Source: Aureibacter tunicatorum
GTDB lineage: Bacteria; Bacteroidota; Bacteroidia; Cytophagales; Cyclobacteriaceae
DNA: 64,000 nucleotides
Assembly (NCBI RefSeq): GCF_036492635.1
Contig: NZ_AP025305.1
Coordinates: 1,116,001 to 1,180,000, forward strand
Direction: 5' to 3'
Shown here: piece after piece, positions 43,826 to 55,900 of the stretch
How the letters are laid out: each line of letters begins with the position of its first letter
Numbering within the stretch: position 1 is the first letter of the stretch
Position numbers and translations under genes: made by a program
Notes under the pieces: generated by a model
Seen by the model: only the letters and a program-made list of their open reading frames with translations
Databases searched by the model: none
Told to the model about the DNA's origin: nothing

Positions 43826-44925
43826 TGAAAATGCAGTTGAACTTATCTGCAAAGCTATCAGCTTTGCTATTGTTGGTATTGCCTTTTATTACTTCATGTA
43901 ATGATGAGGTAAGTGTAGAGGCTCCTGAATACGATTTGGATGGTGTGATTATCGCGAATGCTGGTAATTACGGTAGTGGCAATGGGTCATTGGATTTATA
44001 CAATGAATCTACTGGAGTTTTGTCTAGAGGTGTCTTTGAAAGTGCGAATGGTAGACAGTTGGCTGCTGGGATAGAATCTGTAGGTCTTAAGGATTCCATA
44101 GGATTGATTCAGTGCAATGCTGCTGATAAAGTGGAGTTTTTTCACGCTGAAACATTTAAGACATTAGCAGCGCCAATTGCGGAAGGTATTGTTAAGCCTC
44201 GCTATGTGGCATTTAATGGGGATTTTGCTTATGTTACTTGTTGGGGGAAAAACACTCCCGAATGGACTTTGCCGGATTCCTATGTAGCTAAGATTAGCTT
44301 GAATGATTTCAAGGTCGTAAAAGAACTTAAAACAGGAGAAGGTGCTGAAGGTATTGCTGTGAGCGACGGAAAAATTTTTGTGGCGAACTCGTATGAAACG
44401 TCAGTTAGTGTTTTTGACGTATTGACTGATCAATTGATTGAAAAAATTGAAGTGAAAGGAAAGCCTCAGCACTTTGTTAAGGATAGAGAAGGAGGTTTGT
44501 GGTTGTCATTGTCTGAGATTGAAAAAGGTATTGTGAGTATTAATACTTCTTCACTAGAAGTTTCTGATGTTTACGAACAAGGGCAGATAGGTTCTGATGG
44601 AGCTATGGCTTATAGTATAGAGCAACATAAAATATATTTGCTAGGAGCGAGTCCTTGGTATCAAGATGATTCTGGTGAGTGGGTGAATGATAATGAAGGA
44701 TGGATATTTGAGTTTGACTTGAATAGTAAACAATTTGCCGACCAGCCGATTGTTGCTGGTCCTACATTTTACGGATTAGGTTTTGATGATGAAAACCAAA
44801 AGCTGTACTTGTCTGATCCGAAAGGGTTTGTAGGTAATGGTCAAGCTTTGATTTATGATGTTTTTGGTGAAAAAGAAAAGTCATTGGATGTTGGAATGAA
44901 CCCTTTCCATTTTGTCTTTAGATAA
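43825..44925 (+). CDS. BtuB-linked surface lipoprotein, DUF5074/YncE-like beta-propeller
   Basis: A 366-residue lipoprotein (LPFITSC, Cys25). The mature part starts DGVIIANAGNYGSGNGSLDLYN and continues as a YncE-like seven-blade propeller with repeats such as VKELKTGEGAEGIAVSDGKIFVAN and LIEKIEVKGKPQHFVKDREGGLW. In Bacteroidota such propellers are co-transcribed with BtuB and probably help capture cobalamin at the cell surface. Here it overlaps btuB by one base and is under the same riboswitch, which supports the link. Confidence 0.85.
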   Translation: MKMQLNLSAKLSALLLLVLPFITSCNDEVSVEAPEYDLDGVIIANAGNYGSGNGSLDLYNESTGVLSRGVFESANGRQLAAGIESVGLKDSIGLIQCNAADKVEFFHAETFKTLAAPIAEGIVKPRYVAFNGDFAYVTCWGKNTPEWTLPDSYVAKISLNDFKVVKELKTGEGAEGIAVSDGKIFVANSYETSVSVFDVLTDQLIEKIEVKGKPQHFVKDREGGLWLSLSEIEKGIVSINTSSLEVSDVYEQGQIGSDGAMAYSIEQHKIYLLGASPWYQDDSGEWVNDNEGWIFEFDLNSKQFADQPIVAGPTFYGLGFDDENQKLYLSDPKGFVGNGQALIYDVFGEKEKSLDVGMNPFHFVFR

Positions 44926-45500
44926 ATAAAAAGAAAGTGATAGAAGTAAAGGCCAGCTATTTAGTTGGCCTTTCTTTTTTTAATATTTGACGATAAAATA
45001 TATGGATTTGTTTTTTTTAATATCATTAAATGCTGATATGCTTTTTAATATTAAGTATTTTAAAAATTAACTGATTCGTGTTGAATTATTAAAGCGTAAT
45101 TTTTTTACTTTAGAGGCGTTATTTGATGTAGGTTAAGCTTTTTGGTGTGCAATGTTATATTTTGCGAAGTTGATGTTATTTTTTTAGAGGTTATCTGATT
45201 TTATTGGTTAGCCATTTGATTTGACCTTGAAATAGCAAGAAATTTAATAATTGTCAAAAATTAATTCCAGTATTTGAATGTGTGGTATTATTTTTTCCAA
45301 TTTGAATATTTTTATGGTTAATATTTTTTTTTAGGTAAATTAATTTTTATAATTATAAAAGGAAGTTTTTATTAGTTTATTTGTTTAAAGCTTTTTACTT
45401 TAAATGCTTTCTTTTGCAATCATGAGTGACTTGATAGGAATTGAGCTTGATGATTGAGGTTGGAATAGAATTAGGATATAAAAACGTTACATAATAGCTT
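44926..45500. other. AT-rich intergenic region before porP/sprF
   Basis: About 575 bases. The left end holds the terminator of the btuB operon. The rest is very AT-rich with many T-runs and no ORF, hairpin or promoter motif that I can support; TATATTTTG near 45160 is one base off TAnnTTTG. It may hold the promoter of the PorP-type gene. Confidence 0.4.
44948..44982 (+). terminator. intrinsic terminator of the btuB operon
   Basis: AAAGGCCA (44948-44955) pairs with TGGCCTTT (44966-44973), with a further three pairs (GCT/AGT) around ATTT, then a run of T. It lies 23 bases after the propeller gene. Confidence 0.85.
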
Positions 45501-46496
45501 ATGAGGTTGAAATCTTTACTGTTTGCAATATTGCTTTTAGCGACATCGTATCGCTTGTTTGCTCAGCAGGATCCGATGTATACCCAGTATATGAATAACA
45601 TGCAGATCGTAAATCCGGCATACGCGGGGTCTCATGATGCATATCAGGCGGCATTGGTGTATAGAGCGCAATGGGTTGGATTGGAAGGCGCTCCTGAAAC
45701 TTTGACAGGTTCTTTTAGCGCTCCGATCAGAAAGTATAACTTGGGGGTAGGGTTTTCCGTGCTTCAAGATAAAATTGGTCCAACAGAGACTACTAATATA
45801 AATTTGGATGTGAGCTATAAAATCAAGCTTTCTGAAAAAAGAGTGACTTTGAAAAGCGTTTCAAAGAGAGGTGGAAAGTATGTCGTGAGAAGCAAGAAAG
45901 AAATGCAGGGCACATATTTGTCATTTGGTGTGAAAGCTGGATATAATATGTTTTCAATCAATGAGGATATGTTGAATCCTGAGAATCCTAATGATCCAAC
46001 GGTTTATGGTCTTGAACCTTCAAGCGAGCCGGATTTTGGAGCAGGGGTTTATTTCTATAGCTCGAGATTCTACGCAGGTTTTTCGATTCCGAAATTTTTC
46101 TCGAAAGCTACTGATGGCGAGACTCAAAATGGTCAAGATGTTAGATTCAATGAACTTCATTATTACTTCACTACAGGTGCGGTATTTGATCTAAGCTCAA
46201 CTTTGAAAATCAAGCCTTCGATGTTGTTGAGAATGACAGCGGGAGCGCCACCTTCGATTGATGTGAACGCTTTGTTGTTGGCCTATGATAAGATCTGGTT
46301 TGGTGGAGGATATAGAATTGGGGATGGCTTTGTGGCGATCGCGCAATATAATTTGACAGACCATTTGAAAGTTGGCTACTCTTATGATTTAGCTACAACA
46401 GGATTATTCTATCATAATAATGGTACTCACGAGATTTCGATAAACTACGACTTTAAATTGAAGCGTTCAGATCAAGATTGTCGTATGTATTTCTAG
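45501..46496 (+). CDS. PorP/SprF-family type IX secretion membrane protein
   Basis: A 331-residue outer-membrane protein with a signal peptide (MRLKSLLFAILLLATSYRLFAQ) and the family's signature start QQDPMYTQYMNNMQIVNPAYAGS. It ends in barrel-like strands. PorP/SprF proteins help type IX secretion substrates to be presented at the surface and are commonly encoded next to the giant protein they serve, as here: the next gene is a 3465-residue substrate. The two are probably a functional pair although 437 bases and a terminator separate them. Confidence 0.92.
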   Translation: MRLKSLLFAILLLATSYRLFAQQDPMYTQYMNNMQIVNPAYAGSHDAYQAALVYRAQWVGLEGAPETLTGSFSAPIRKYNLGVGFSVLQDKIGPTETTNINLDVSYKIKLSEKRVTLKSVSKRGGKYVVRSKKEMQGTYLSFGVKAGYNMFSINEDMLNPENPNDPTVYGLEPSSEPDFGAGVYFYSSRFYAGFSIPKFFSKATDGETQNGQDVRFNELHYYFTTGAVFDLSSTLKIKPSMLLRMTAGAPPSIDVNALLLAYDKIWFGGGYRIGDGFVAIAQYNLTDHLKVGYSYDLATTGLFYHNNGTHEISINYDFKLKRSDQDCRMYF

Positions 46497-46933
46497 AATA
46501 TTGTAAACAGGTGTGCCGGTTGAGCAATCACCGGCTTGAATAAATTGTAATCAGGTGTTGTGAAGCTAACTCTACTGTTCTTGAAAGGTAGTTAAGTTAG
46601 CTTTTTTATTTTTTTGAGTTTCCATACGAATTCTACGTGTTGTTTGGTCTGCGTTTGTTGTATTAATACTGTGCATTACATAAAAATTAAAAAGTATTGT
46701 GGATTAGTCGGGTTCGTACTCTAAGTTTTAAATGTTTTTATTTTTTTAAAAAATTTCAATTTAAGTTGAAAAAATCGAATTTCTATTAATTATCTAATTG
46801 CATCTATGTGTAATAGTTGCAAAATAGCTTATTTTTAGACGACAAGATTAATAAGTATTCAAGTGTGAATATAAGATCAGAATGGGTGTTATCTGATTGT
46901 TAAATTTTGAAAAAACAGGATTAATATAATATT
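46497..46933. other. AT-rich gap between porP/sprF and the giant gene
   Basis: About 437 bases. It contains the intrinsic terminator at 46563 and then T- and A-rich sequence without an ORF or a clear promoter; TAATATTTTG just before the giant gene is only one base off the -7 consensus. I see nothing else in it. Confidence 0.4.
46563..46613 (+). terminator. intrinsic terminator after porP/sprF
   Basis: AAGCTAACT (46563-46571) pairs with AGTTAGCTT (46595-46603), with an inner CTAC/GTAG stem, followed by T-rich sequence. So porP/sprF and the giant gene are probably separate transcripts. Confidence 0.75.
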
Positions 46934-49900
46934 TTGCCAATGAGACGAAGGAGTTTTACAAATTCATGCCGGCTAAGGGGATGGCTACTTTTTACATTTT
47001 TATTCAGCAGTGTCCTTTCATATGCTCAGTTCGATTATGGGGTTTTTGATATATTGGAACCTCCAAATCAGTATGTGTGCGATCCTAATAATATATCCTA
47101 TCTGGAAACAGATTTTGAGATAGTCGCTCCAAATTTTGATTACACGGTTCCTGTTGTGACTTCCGATGACCAATCGATTTTGCCGAACGGTAATATAGTT
47201 GTAGAGGACTTGGGAATAGTCGATCCTAAAGACGGAACCCATATGTATCGAATTAAAGCAACCGCCGTGTCTTTAGGCGTGGTTAGGCTTGCGATTACTA
47301 CTTCGATGAATAATGATCCTAATTATAGAGATCCGATAACCAAGGAGTTTGCGGTTAAATTTGGAGGAGGAAAGCAACCTGATGAATGCAGGCTTATCTT
47401 TAGCTCTCAGCTTAAGATGCCGAATCAGACAAACTTTAATTCCAATTTATGGGATTTGGTAAAAGATATTAGAGGTCCTGTTATTAAGTTTTTCGATATA
47501 GATGGCGATGGAGATCAAGATTGCTTTGTCGGCTCAACTATAGGTTCTAATGTTACATCAAAGATTTATTTCTTTGAAAATTTAGGCGGAGGACAATTTG
47601 CTCCCGCAGATGAGTTTAAGATTGTATTGCCTGAGCCTTCAGAGTGCTTTTCAAACAAATACCACTTCCCGGCGATAACAATGGGGGATTTGGATAACGA
47701 TGGTGATCTGGATGTTTTGGTTGGTTATAATAGAGTGAACTGCGGATCTGAGAGAGGCGGTATTTTGTATTTTGAAAATGTTACGCCAATCGAAGATAGA
47801 AATGATGCATCGAAGATTAGGTTTCAATATAGAGGAAAAAACCCTTTTGGATTGCCTGATAGTTTTGGGGCTTATTTCAGAGGGCAAGAATTTAATCAAA
47901 TCTTCCCTAGCTTGGAGGATGTTGATGGCGATGGCGATTTGGATTTGTTTATTTCAAGCGGGACAGGTTCATATCATTACTATGAAAATCACGCAATAGA
48001 TCAAAATACAGGAGCTGTAAATATAGCTTCTCCGAATTGGAATGTGAATCAAGGCTCTGCTCAAGCGATTTTTAGAAATAGAGTTGATGATCCATTCGGG
48101 TTACCGTATAGAGGTGGTAATGATTATGGCGAAATGCCAAGCAATGTTGAGTGGGATGTGACAACGCATTTTGTTGATATTGACCAAGATGGCGATTTGG
48201 ATTTGGTATGGGGAGATACTCAAGATAGAGATGGCGATAAAAATGGAATCGGTTATTTTGAGAATTTCTCAGGTAAGTGTAAAGTGCCTACTTTTCAAGA
48301 TGCGGCAGGGAATGTTCAAGGAAAGTTGCTGTATAAAGATATCGAGTATGCGGAAGTTCATAAGTTTCAAACGGTATTCGTTGGAGACGTTTTTGGTGGA
48401 GAAGGCAATAATGGCGATGGAAATGTAGAGTTATTCACTGGAAGAAGAGGTGACAGCGGAGCGTCGTTAAGTGGTGTTTTTGTGGCAAACCAACCATTTT
48501 CAGCTCATCTGAGCGATAATGGTGGTGCTTTGGATCCTGAGTGGTGTATTGATACAGAAATCGAAACGGTTAGATTTATTGATGTTGCTTTCGATTTGCC
48601 TGAGGGAGTGAGTGTTTCTGATGTTGAATTTCAGGCATTTACATCTAATCAAAGAGTTTTGCCTGATGCAAATGTTGTGTGGCAGAAGCCTATTGACGGT
48701 ACTGATAGGGTTATGATCACTAGAGTTCCCAATCAAACATCGCTGAATGATATCCGAATCGAGATGATTTTCAAATTGAGAGATGGTGTTAATCAGTGTC
48801 CATTAGCAAATAACAGATTGAAAGTAACTCAATATTGGAAAGTAGTAAATTGTTCAGAAGCTGGTGATATCAGCGGAAAAATATTTGAAGATGTTGACTA
48901 TAATGGTGGGCAGGGAACTGCGTTTGACCCACTGTTGGACAGGCTTGTAAATGGAGTTAGAGTAGAGCTTTATAAAGAAAATGGCCAGTTCGTGGCTACA
49001 GCTACTACACAGAATGACCCTGTTCATGGCGACGGTTATTATAAGTTCGCTGGATACCCTGTAGGAAAATATCACGTGAGAGTTGTAAATAGCACTGTTG
49101 ATCATCCGGATGATCCAGCGGCATTACCGGTCCAAACTTTTAGAATGCAAGGAGATAATGGAGCTTTGCAACCTGTTGGGAATAGAGTTGGAGGTGAAGA
49201 TCCTTATTTGGTTGACGCTGATGAGAATACAAATAATACTCCGCTAGTTTCATTGACCAACAACTTCAAAACGCCTCAGTCATTATCGACAGTAGTTATT
49301 GCTGATGCGAATGGAGTAGAGGGTGTTGACTTTGGATTTAGTTATAGTGTCATTGTTAATCCAAATAGCAATGATCAAGGTTCTTTGAACCAGTTTATTA
49401 CGAATGCAAATTTGATCAATGGTACACAAACGAGTTATTTTGAAATTAGACAAAAAGGCTCTTATCAATATCAACCAGGGGATGATTTTATTATTGACTT
49501 GAACGGTATTGATTTGCCTGAAATATTGGCTCCTATCGTATTGGACGCCTTTACTCAACAAGGTAGCTCTGCGGATATCAATTATGGAGAACATGATATC
49601 CGAATTGAAATCGAAGGTAATAATATCACAGGTTCGATTTTAAATTTGGGAGATGATTCAGATGGTTCGACCATTAAAGGTTTCTCATTGACAAATAACA
49701 CGAATGGTATTTCAGCAATATCTGTGAATTCTGAATCCAATAGCATAGAATCAAACTTTATTGGTCTGGCTATGGATGGGCTAACAGCGAAGCCGAATTT
49801 ATTAGGAATTACTGTTGATAGCGATAATGTGATGATTGGTGGAGCGGATTTGTCTAAAAGAAATGTGATTTCTGGTAATATGAGTGCCGCGATTATGATG

Positions 49901-52900
49901 GAGGGAGATGATAATGTCATTCAGAATAATACGATTGGTGCGAATAAATGGCTGAACATATTGTTAAATACACCTCAGGCAGTTCCTAATAATGTTCTTG
50001 CTAGTCAAAGAAATGTGAAGACTAGAGGAGCGGTTATGTTGGAAGGTTCAGGACATAAAGTTTTGGATAATAATATTGCAGGGAACTGGGGCAATGGTGT
50101 TTTGATCAATGGCGTTTCCGATTTGGAAATTTATGGAAATGGGATAGGCGTGATAAATACTCCAGATGGAGGCGTTGTGGATATGGGGAATGGAGATACT
50201 GATCCTAATGTTCTTGCAAACCAACAACAATCAGGAATCTTTATTACTGCTACAAACCCTGCAAGATCTGATCGAAATCAAAATATAGTCATCGGAGGTT
50301 TGTTGGCTGGAGATGGAAAGAAAAATACAATTGCTAACAATGTGCATAATGGAATTGCATTTGACAATGACCCTATAAACGGATGGTTTGCAAGTGATAA
50401 AGATAGGCATGTGTCTATTCTTGCCAATTCCATTTATAATAATGGCGATTTGGGTATAGACTTGCAACATAGTTTCTCTGGTGTGGGAGATCCAGGACAA
50501 GGGCATACAGAACATGATGCAAATACTATTGATGTGAACTATCCTGTATTTACATTAAGCGCGATTGATCAGGATGGGAATGTGAGCATTCAGTTGAAAG
50601 GCTTGCCTGCTGATGGAGAGAATGATCAATATTATGCTTTGTTGTTTTATGCTAATGACGATTATAGAAGTTTCAGTTATGAAGATTATCCAACTTTAAT
50701 AGACGCCGAAAACCAGCACAATGATCCTGCGAACGACAAGGATGTGTTTCTTGGAGAAGGAAGGGTGTTTTTGTCTGCAATTGCGGTTACAGGAACTCAA
50801 ATTTTGAATAATCCGGTTTTTAAAGCTCCAATTACGGAGTTTTTAGGAGGTCCTGATGTGGATGTTCAGCCAGGTAAGTTTATTACAGGTAAATATGTGA
50901 GAATCAATGACCTGGCGATTGTGGATCAAAATACAGGGAAATTAAAGACTTCGTTGATCGATCAAGACAATTATGGCAGTTACTTTGGAGCAAGTTCAGA
51001 GTTTAGCGCTGTGGTTGAGTTGACCAACTTGCCAAAAGTTAAAGCAGATTTCAATTTTGAAATTTGTTATAACAACGGAGACTATATCAATCATGACCCA
51101 TCAGTGCCTGTTACGATGGAGGTAAAGGTTACCAATGAAGCGGCTGATCCAGGTAGCGGCATTGTCAGACCTGACCTGCCTGCAAATACTATTAATTTAG
51201 TATGGGGAGTTTACAGACCAATTCCAGGGGGAGGAAAAGCAAGATTATACCATCAGAATTTAGGATTTATAACACAAGAAATAGAAGTTGGTGATAGCTA
51301 TATTCAAAGTGTTGAAATACCAAAAGACTTCTTGGTTTGTTTGCAAGATGGAGATTTCATAGAAGCTTCGGCTTACCCAATCATTCCATTGGATGATGAA
51401 AGCGCAGTAACAACTGTAGTAGAGAAGACTGATATTGAGGCTTGCTTTAACCTGCCTGAGCAAAATGTTCTGGTTGATCCTGTGACGATTTGCGATGGGG
51501 AGGATGTGGACTTAAGATTGTATCCGGTAGATTTGGATAATAATCCTGCAACAAATGATACTTTACGTTATAATGTGAGATACACGCTTTTGGATGCGGA
51601 TAAAAATTTATTGAACCCAACTGTTGAGGTTGTGTTGACGCATCTGCAGAATAACGAAAGAGAAGCATTTTTGAATGTGCCTTCAAGCTTGTTGCCTCAA
51701 ATCGATTATACAGGAGTGTTGCCTCCTGTTCAAGAGTCGCAAACTTATTATGTATTGGCTGAATATTTACTTCCAGCAACTCCATGTAAAAACGATACTG
51801 TGCCGGTGCAAATTACAGTGAATCCTCAATTCAGACCTGATGATTTTAATTTTGATGCAAAGAATGGAGTAGTTTGTGCTTTGGATGATGATTTGATTAT
51901 TGTTAATGGACAAGCAGGAAACACTAACTATTTATATAATGTCTATGATGATGCGAATTATGTAAATGACCCTTCTATTGCACCTGTAATTCAAGATTGG
52001 TCTAATGCTATAGATGAAAATACTGTAAATGCGGCTGGTTACTTTAATGGTGTGAATACAGTTGATTTCTATATCACTGCTCGTCCTAATCCTGCTTCAG
52101 GATTGGATATTTGTGATGATGAAATAACTGTGGATACTGTTACTTTTACATATCAACAACCAAATCTGAATAACTTGAGCATGAGCATTTCACCGAATAG
52201 CTTATGTCAAAATGATGAAACACCGATTTCAATAACATTGGATGGTTTAGAGGATACTAAAACGTATAGGGTTTTTGCGACAACTCCAGCGACTATTGAA
52301 GCTGACTTAATCCCATATATTCAGAATCAAACGGGACAATTAGTTGACGTAGTCAATCGAAATTCCATAAGCGACCCTGCAAGTTATCCTGTGATGGTTG
52401 AGGTTGAGGATTTAGCGATTGGCAGAGGATGTAAAGTTAACTGGGATCCAAATCAGAGCATTGAAATAGAGGCATTGCCTGATTCGACCTTGACGATAAA
52501 TTCGCCAACTGACGAGCTTTGCCCATATGAGGATTATGACTTGACGGCGAATTTAGTCTCGTTTATTGATAATCCGGAAATGGATGTTATATATATTCTG
52601 AGATCCGAAGATGATTTGACAGTGGATTTGGATACATGGGATCCTCAAGATGCTGCTGACGCGATGGTAATTCCAGGGACTTCATTGCCTGGTGGAGAGG
52701 CGAACTTTGTGGTTTTCGCACGTAAGAAAACAGGTAATAATTGCGAGGTGAAAATGCAAAACGGAATAGTGGTTGATGTGAAGTTTTCGCCTGTTTTGCC
52801 TGTTTTGACTATCGATCCAATATGTTATCCTACTGATACTGATTACTTGACATATGTTTTAGCAGTACCGTCAGCAACTGATGAAGAATATAGAATTTCT

Positions 52901-55900
52901 AAAGATGCGGCAGGCAATGAAGTTGTTGAAACTTTTGTTGGTAATGGGGGTGATTACGATGTTGATTTGCCAATAGAATCCGCCAGAATATCAGGTGGTG
53001 AAATCGTATTCTATATTACAGCTCGTAAAAATGGATGTAATGGATTTAATGATCCAGCACAACAAATCACTATCCCTGTAAAGAATCAGATAGATAATAT
53101 GCTTGTTGTTCGCTCTGATGCGCCTCAAGTCTGTCTTGACGAAACGTCTACGATTACTGTTGAAGCTTCACAAAACGGAACGGTTTATACATTGCTGCAA
53201 AACAACATTGTTTTGGAAACAATGACGGGTAATGGCAGTGATTTATCGTTTAGTGAAGTTGCTTATACCATTGCTCAAGCGTATACTTACTCTGTAGAGG
53301 CGTCTAATGATGGATGTATTGATACTTTAGAAAATACGGTTATAATTGATGTGTCATCAATTGCGGATTTGACTGTTGATGTAGCATCATTTGACCATTG
53401 TGTGGGAGAGGATTTTGATGTATTGGCTTCGCAGGTCATTCCAAATATGGAGCCTGGAGTTGTATATACTATTAAAAATGGTGTGAATGATATTGTAATA
53501 AGTGATCCTAATGATCAAGTGCTTATATCAGGTGCTGATTTAATGTCGAATGGGTTCTTTAATATTACGGCGGAGAATAGTGTTGGCAATGCTTGTGTAA
53601 GAACCTTGGATAATCAATTAGAAATAACAATCATTCCTTTACCAGTTATTGAAGAAGCTGATATTCAAATTTGCTACCCTGATGATAGTGCTTTGCCAGC
53701 TAAGGCTATATTATCCATTTCTACTTTGTCAGATACTGAGTACTACTTGTCTGATGTTAGAGCATTGAAAGGGGATCCTTCAGCTGCTTATTATGATTTT
53801 GCAGGTAATGGAGGAATGGTGAGTGTTGAGGTTGACTTGGATGCTGCTGACCTAACGAATTTGCAGAAGACATTCTATCTTAATGCAAGAAATGTAGGTT
53901 GTAATGATTACCACGCTGCTATAGACATGAAAGAGGTTAGGGTTGTGATTAGCCCTAAGGTTGATTTGTCTTTGAATGTTTTTGGTTCTGATGCGGAAAT
54001 TTGCTACGGAGGTGATTATTCATTGACTATTGAAAATAGCCAACAAGGAGTCTCTTATGATGTGGTGGACCAGGTAACAGGACAGGATATTATTACAGGT
54101 GTTTCTGGTAATGATGGTGATTTGTTAATTGATATTCCTGTTAATGGAGCAGATATTAACGGAGCGGTAAGAGTTTTCCAAGTGAGAGCAACTCAAGTAG
54201 GTACTGGTTGTGGCGGAGACTTTTTGCTGGATCAAGAGCAATTAACAATACATCCTAATCCAGATGAGAATACGAATGTTTCAACAGTAGCTCCTATATG
54301 CTATAACACGGACTACGTAGCTGGCTTATCGGAGATCATTCCTGGATATGATCCTATGGTGAGAATGGATTATGTTGTTCAAAGGCAAAATGAAGTTTGG
54401 AGCCAAACTTTGAGTTTTGTTCCAGGTAACCCTGAGCCTCAATTAGTGATTCCAGCTGCTGAGTTGAATAGTACGGTAAACATTTTTACGATTACAGTGA
54501 CTTCAGAGTTTGGTTGTTCAACTGAGCTTATTAATAAGTTGAGTATTGGGGTACAAAGTTTGCCGATGACTGATGCTGATGTTGACGAGATTTCAATGCA
54601 ATGTCTGAATGTTGATGGTAGGGATTTGGTGAAAGTGAATAATCCAACAACTGAGCAGTATTATTTCGTTAAGGATGTCTCTGGAAACATTGTTTCAGGT
54701 GTGAAAGAGTATTACATGGGAGGAGACTTGTATCTGGACTTGGATCCATCATTGTTCTCGCCAGCTGAACAAGGCAATACGCATAACTTAACTTTATTTA
54801 CTCAAAAAGATCAATTATGCGATGAAGTGGCAGTGATTGACTTTGACGTTGAGGTTGTGGAAGAAAGCTTGCCGGCTAAAGACATAGTTACGATACCTGA
54901 AATTTGCATTAGCGATTTAGGAAGCTATGTTAGTGCAGTGAATTTTGTTGACATTTATGGAGAAAGAGGGCAGATAGGTAGAACTTACTCATTATATGAT
55001 GATCAAGGAAATTTGATAGACGAGGATGTAATGAGGACTGGTGTTCCTGATCCACATGCGAAGCTTAATTTAACTCAAGATTGGGTGAATGATGTTGTTG
55101 ACAATTGGAAACTAGGTATTTATAGATTTGAGTTGAGAGGTCATTATCAAGGCTGTGAGTTTGATGTTACAAATATTAATACAGTTCATGTTTTTGAAAT
55201 GAGGGTTGTTGGTGTCGAACCACTATATATGGATTTGATTGAAGGATCAAAGTCATGTTTAGGAGAGGCGTTTAGTGGACAAGTGTTGAAAAATATGGAT
55301 CCAGCATATTCATATGAAATTCGTAAGGATGATGGTGAATTTGAGACAATTGATCCGAATACTGGATTTGTAACGTTGGATGCTAATAAGTTTACTGGAC
55401 TTGGAAGGCCTGGAGATGTTGAATTTACAGTTGTTGCTACTAGAGTATTGGATATAGATAACCCAAATAATACTCAGGGGCATAATAGGTGTGAAATTAT
55501 ATTTGAAGAGAAGTTTATTGTTGAAGTTATGCCTGATCCTCGAAATATTCAGGTAGAGGCGCAATCTATTTGTTATTCTTCAGTTACCACAGATGATGAC
55601 GGATCGTTAGTAACCTTAAGCAAGCTTGAACCGAATGTTGAATATTTCCTTCACGTAAATGGAGATGTGATTAAGTTTGAGGATACTGATAGTGATGGCA
55701 GTGATCAAAATGTCATAAGTGTGAGAAGGCATGGCTTGAGACCGGGTGAGAATGGACCTTTTAATATCACAGCGAGGCGAAAGTTGACAGATACCCAGAC
55801 TTGTAATAGAGAAATAGATTTAGATAGGACGGTTACTATTTTAGTTACTCCGGAATTAGCAAATAAGGATCAAAATGTAACGACCAATCCAGTTGATGGC

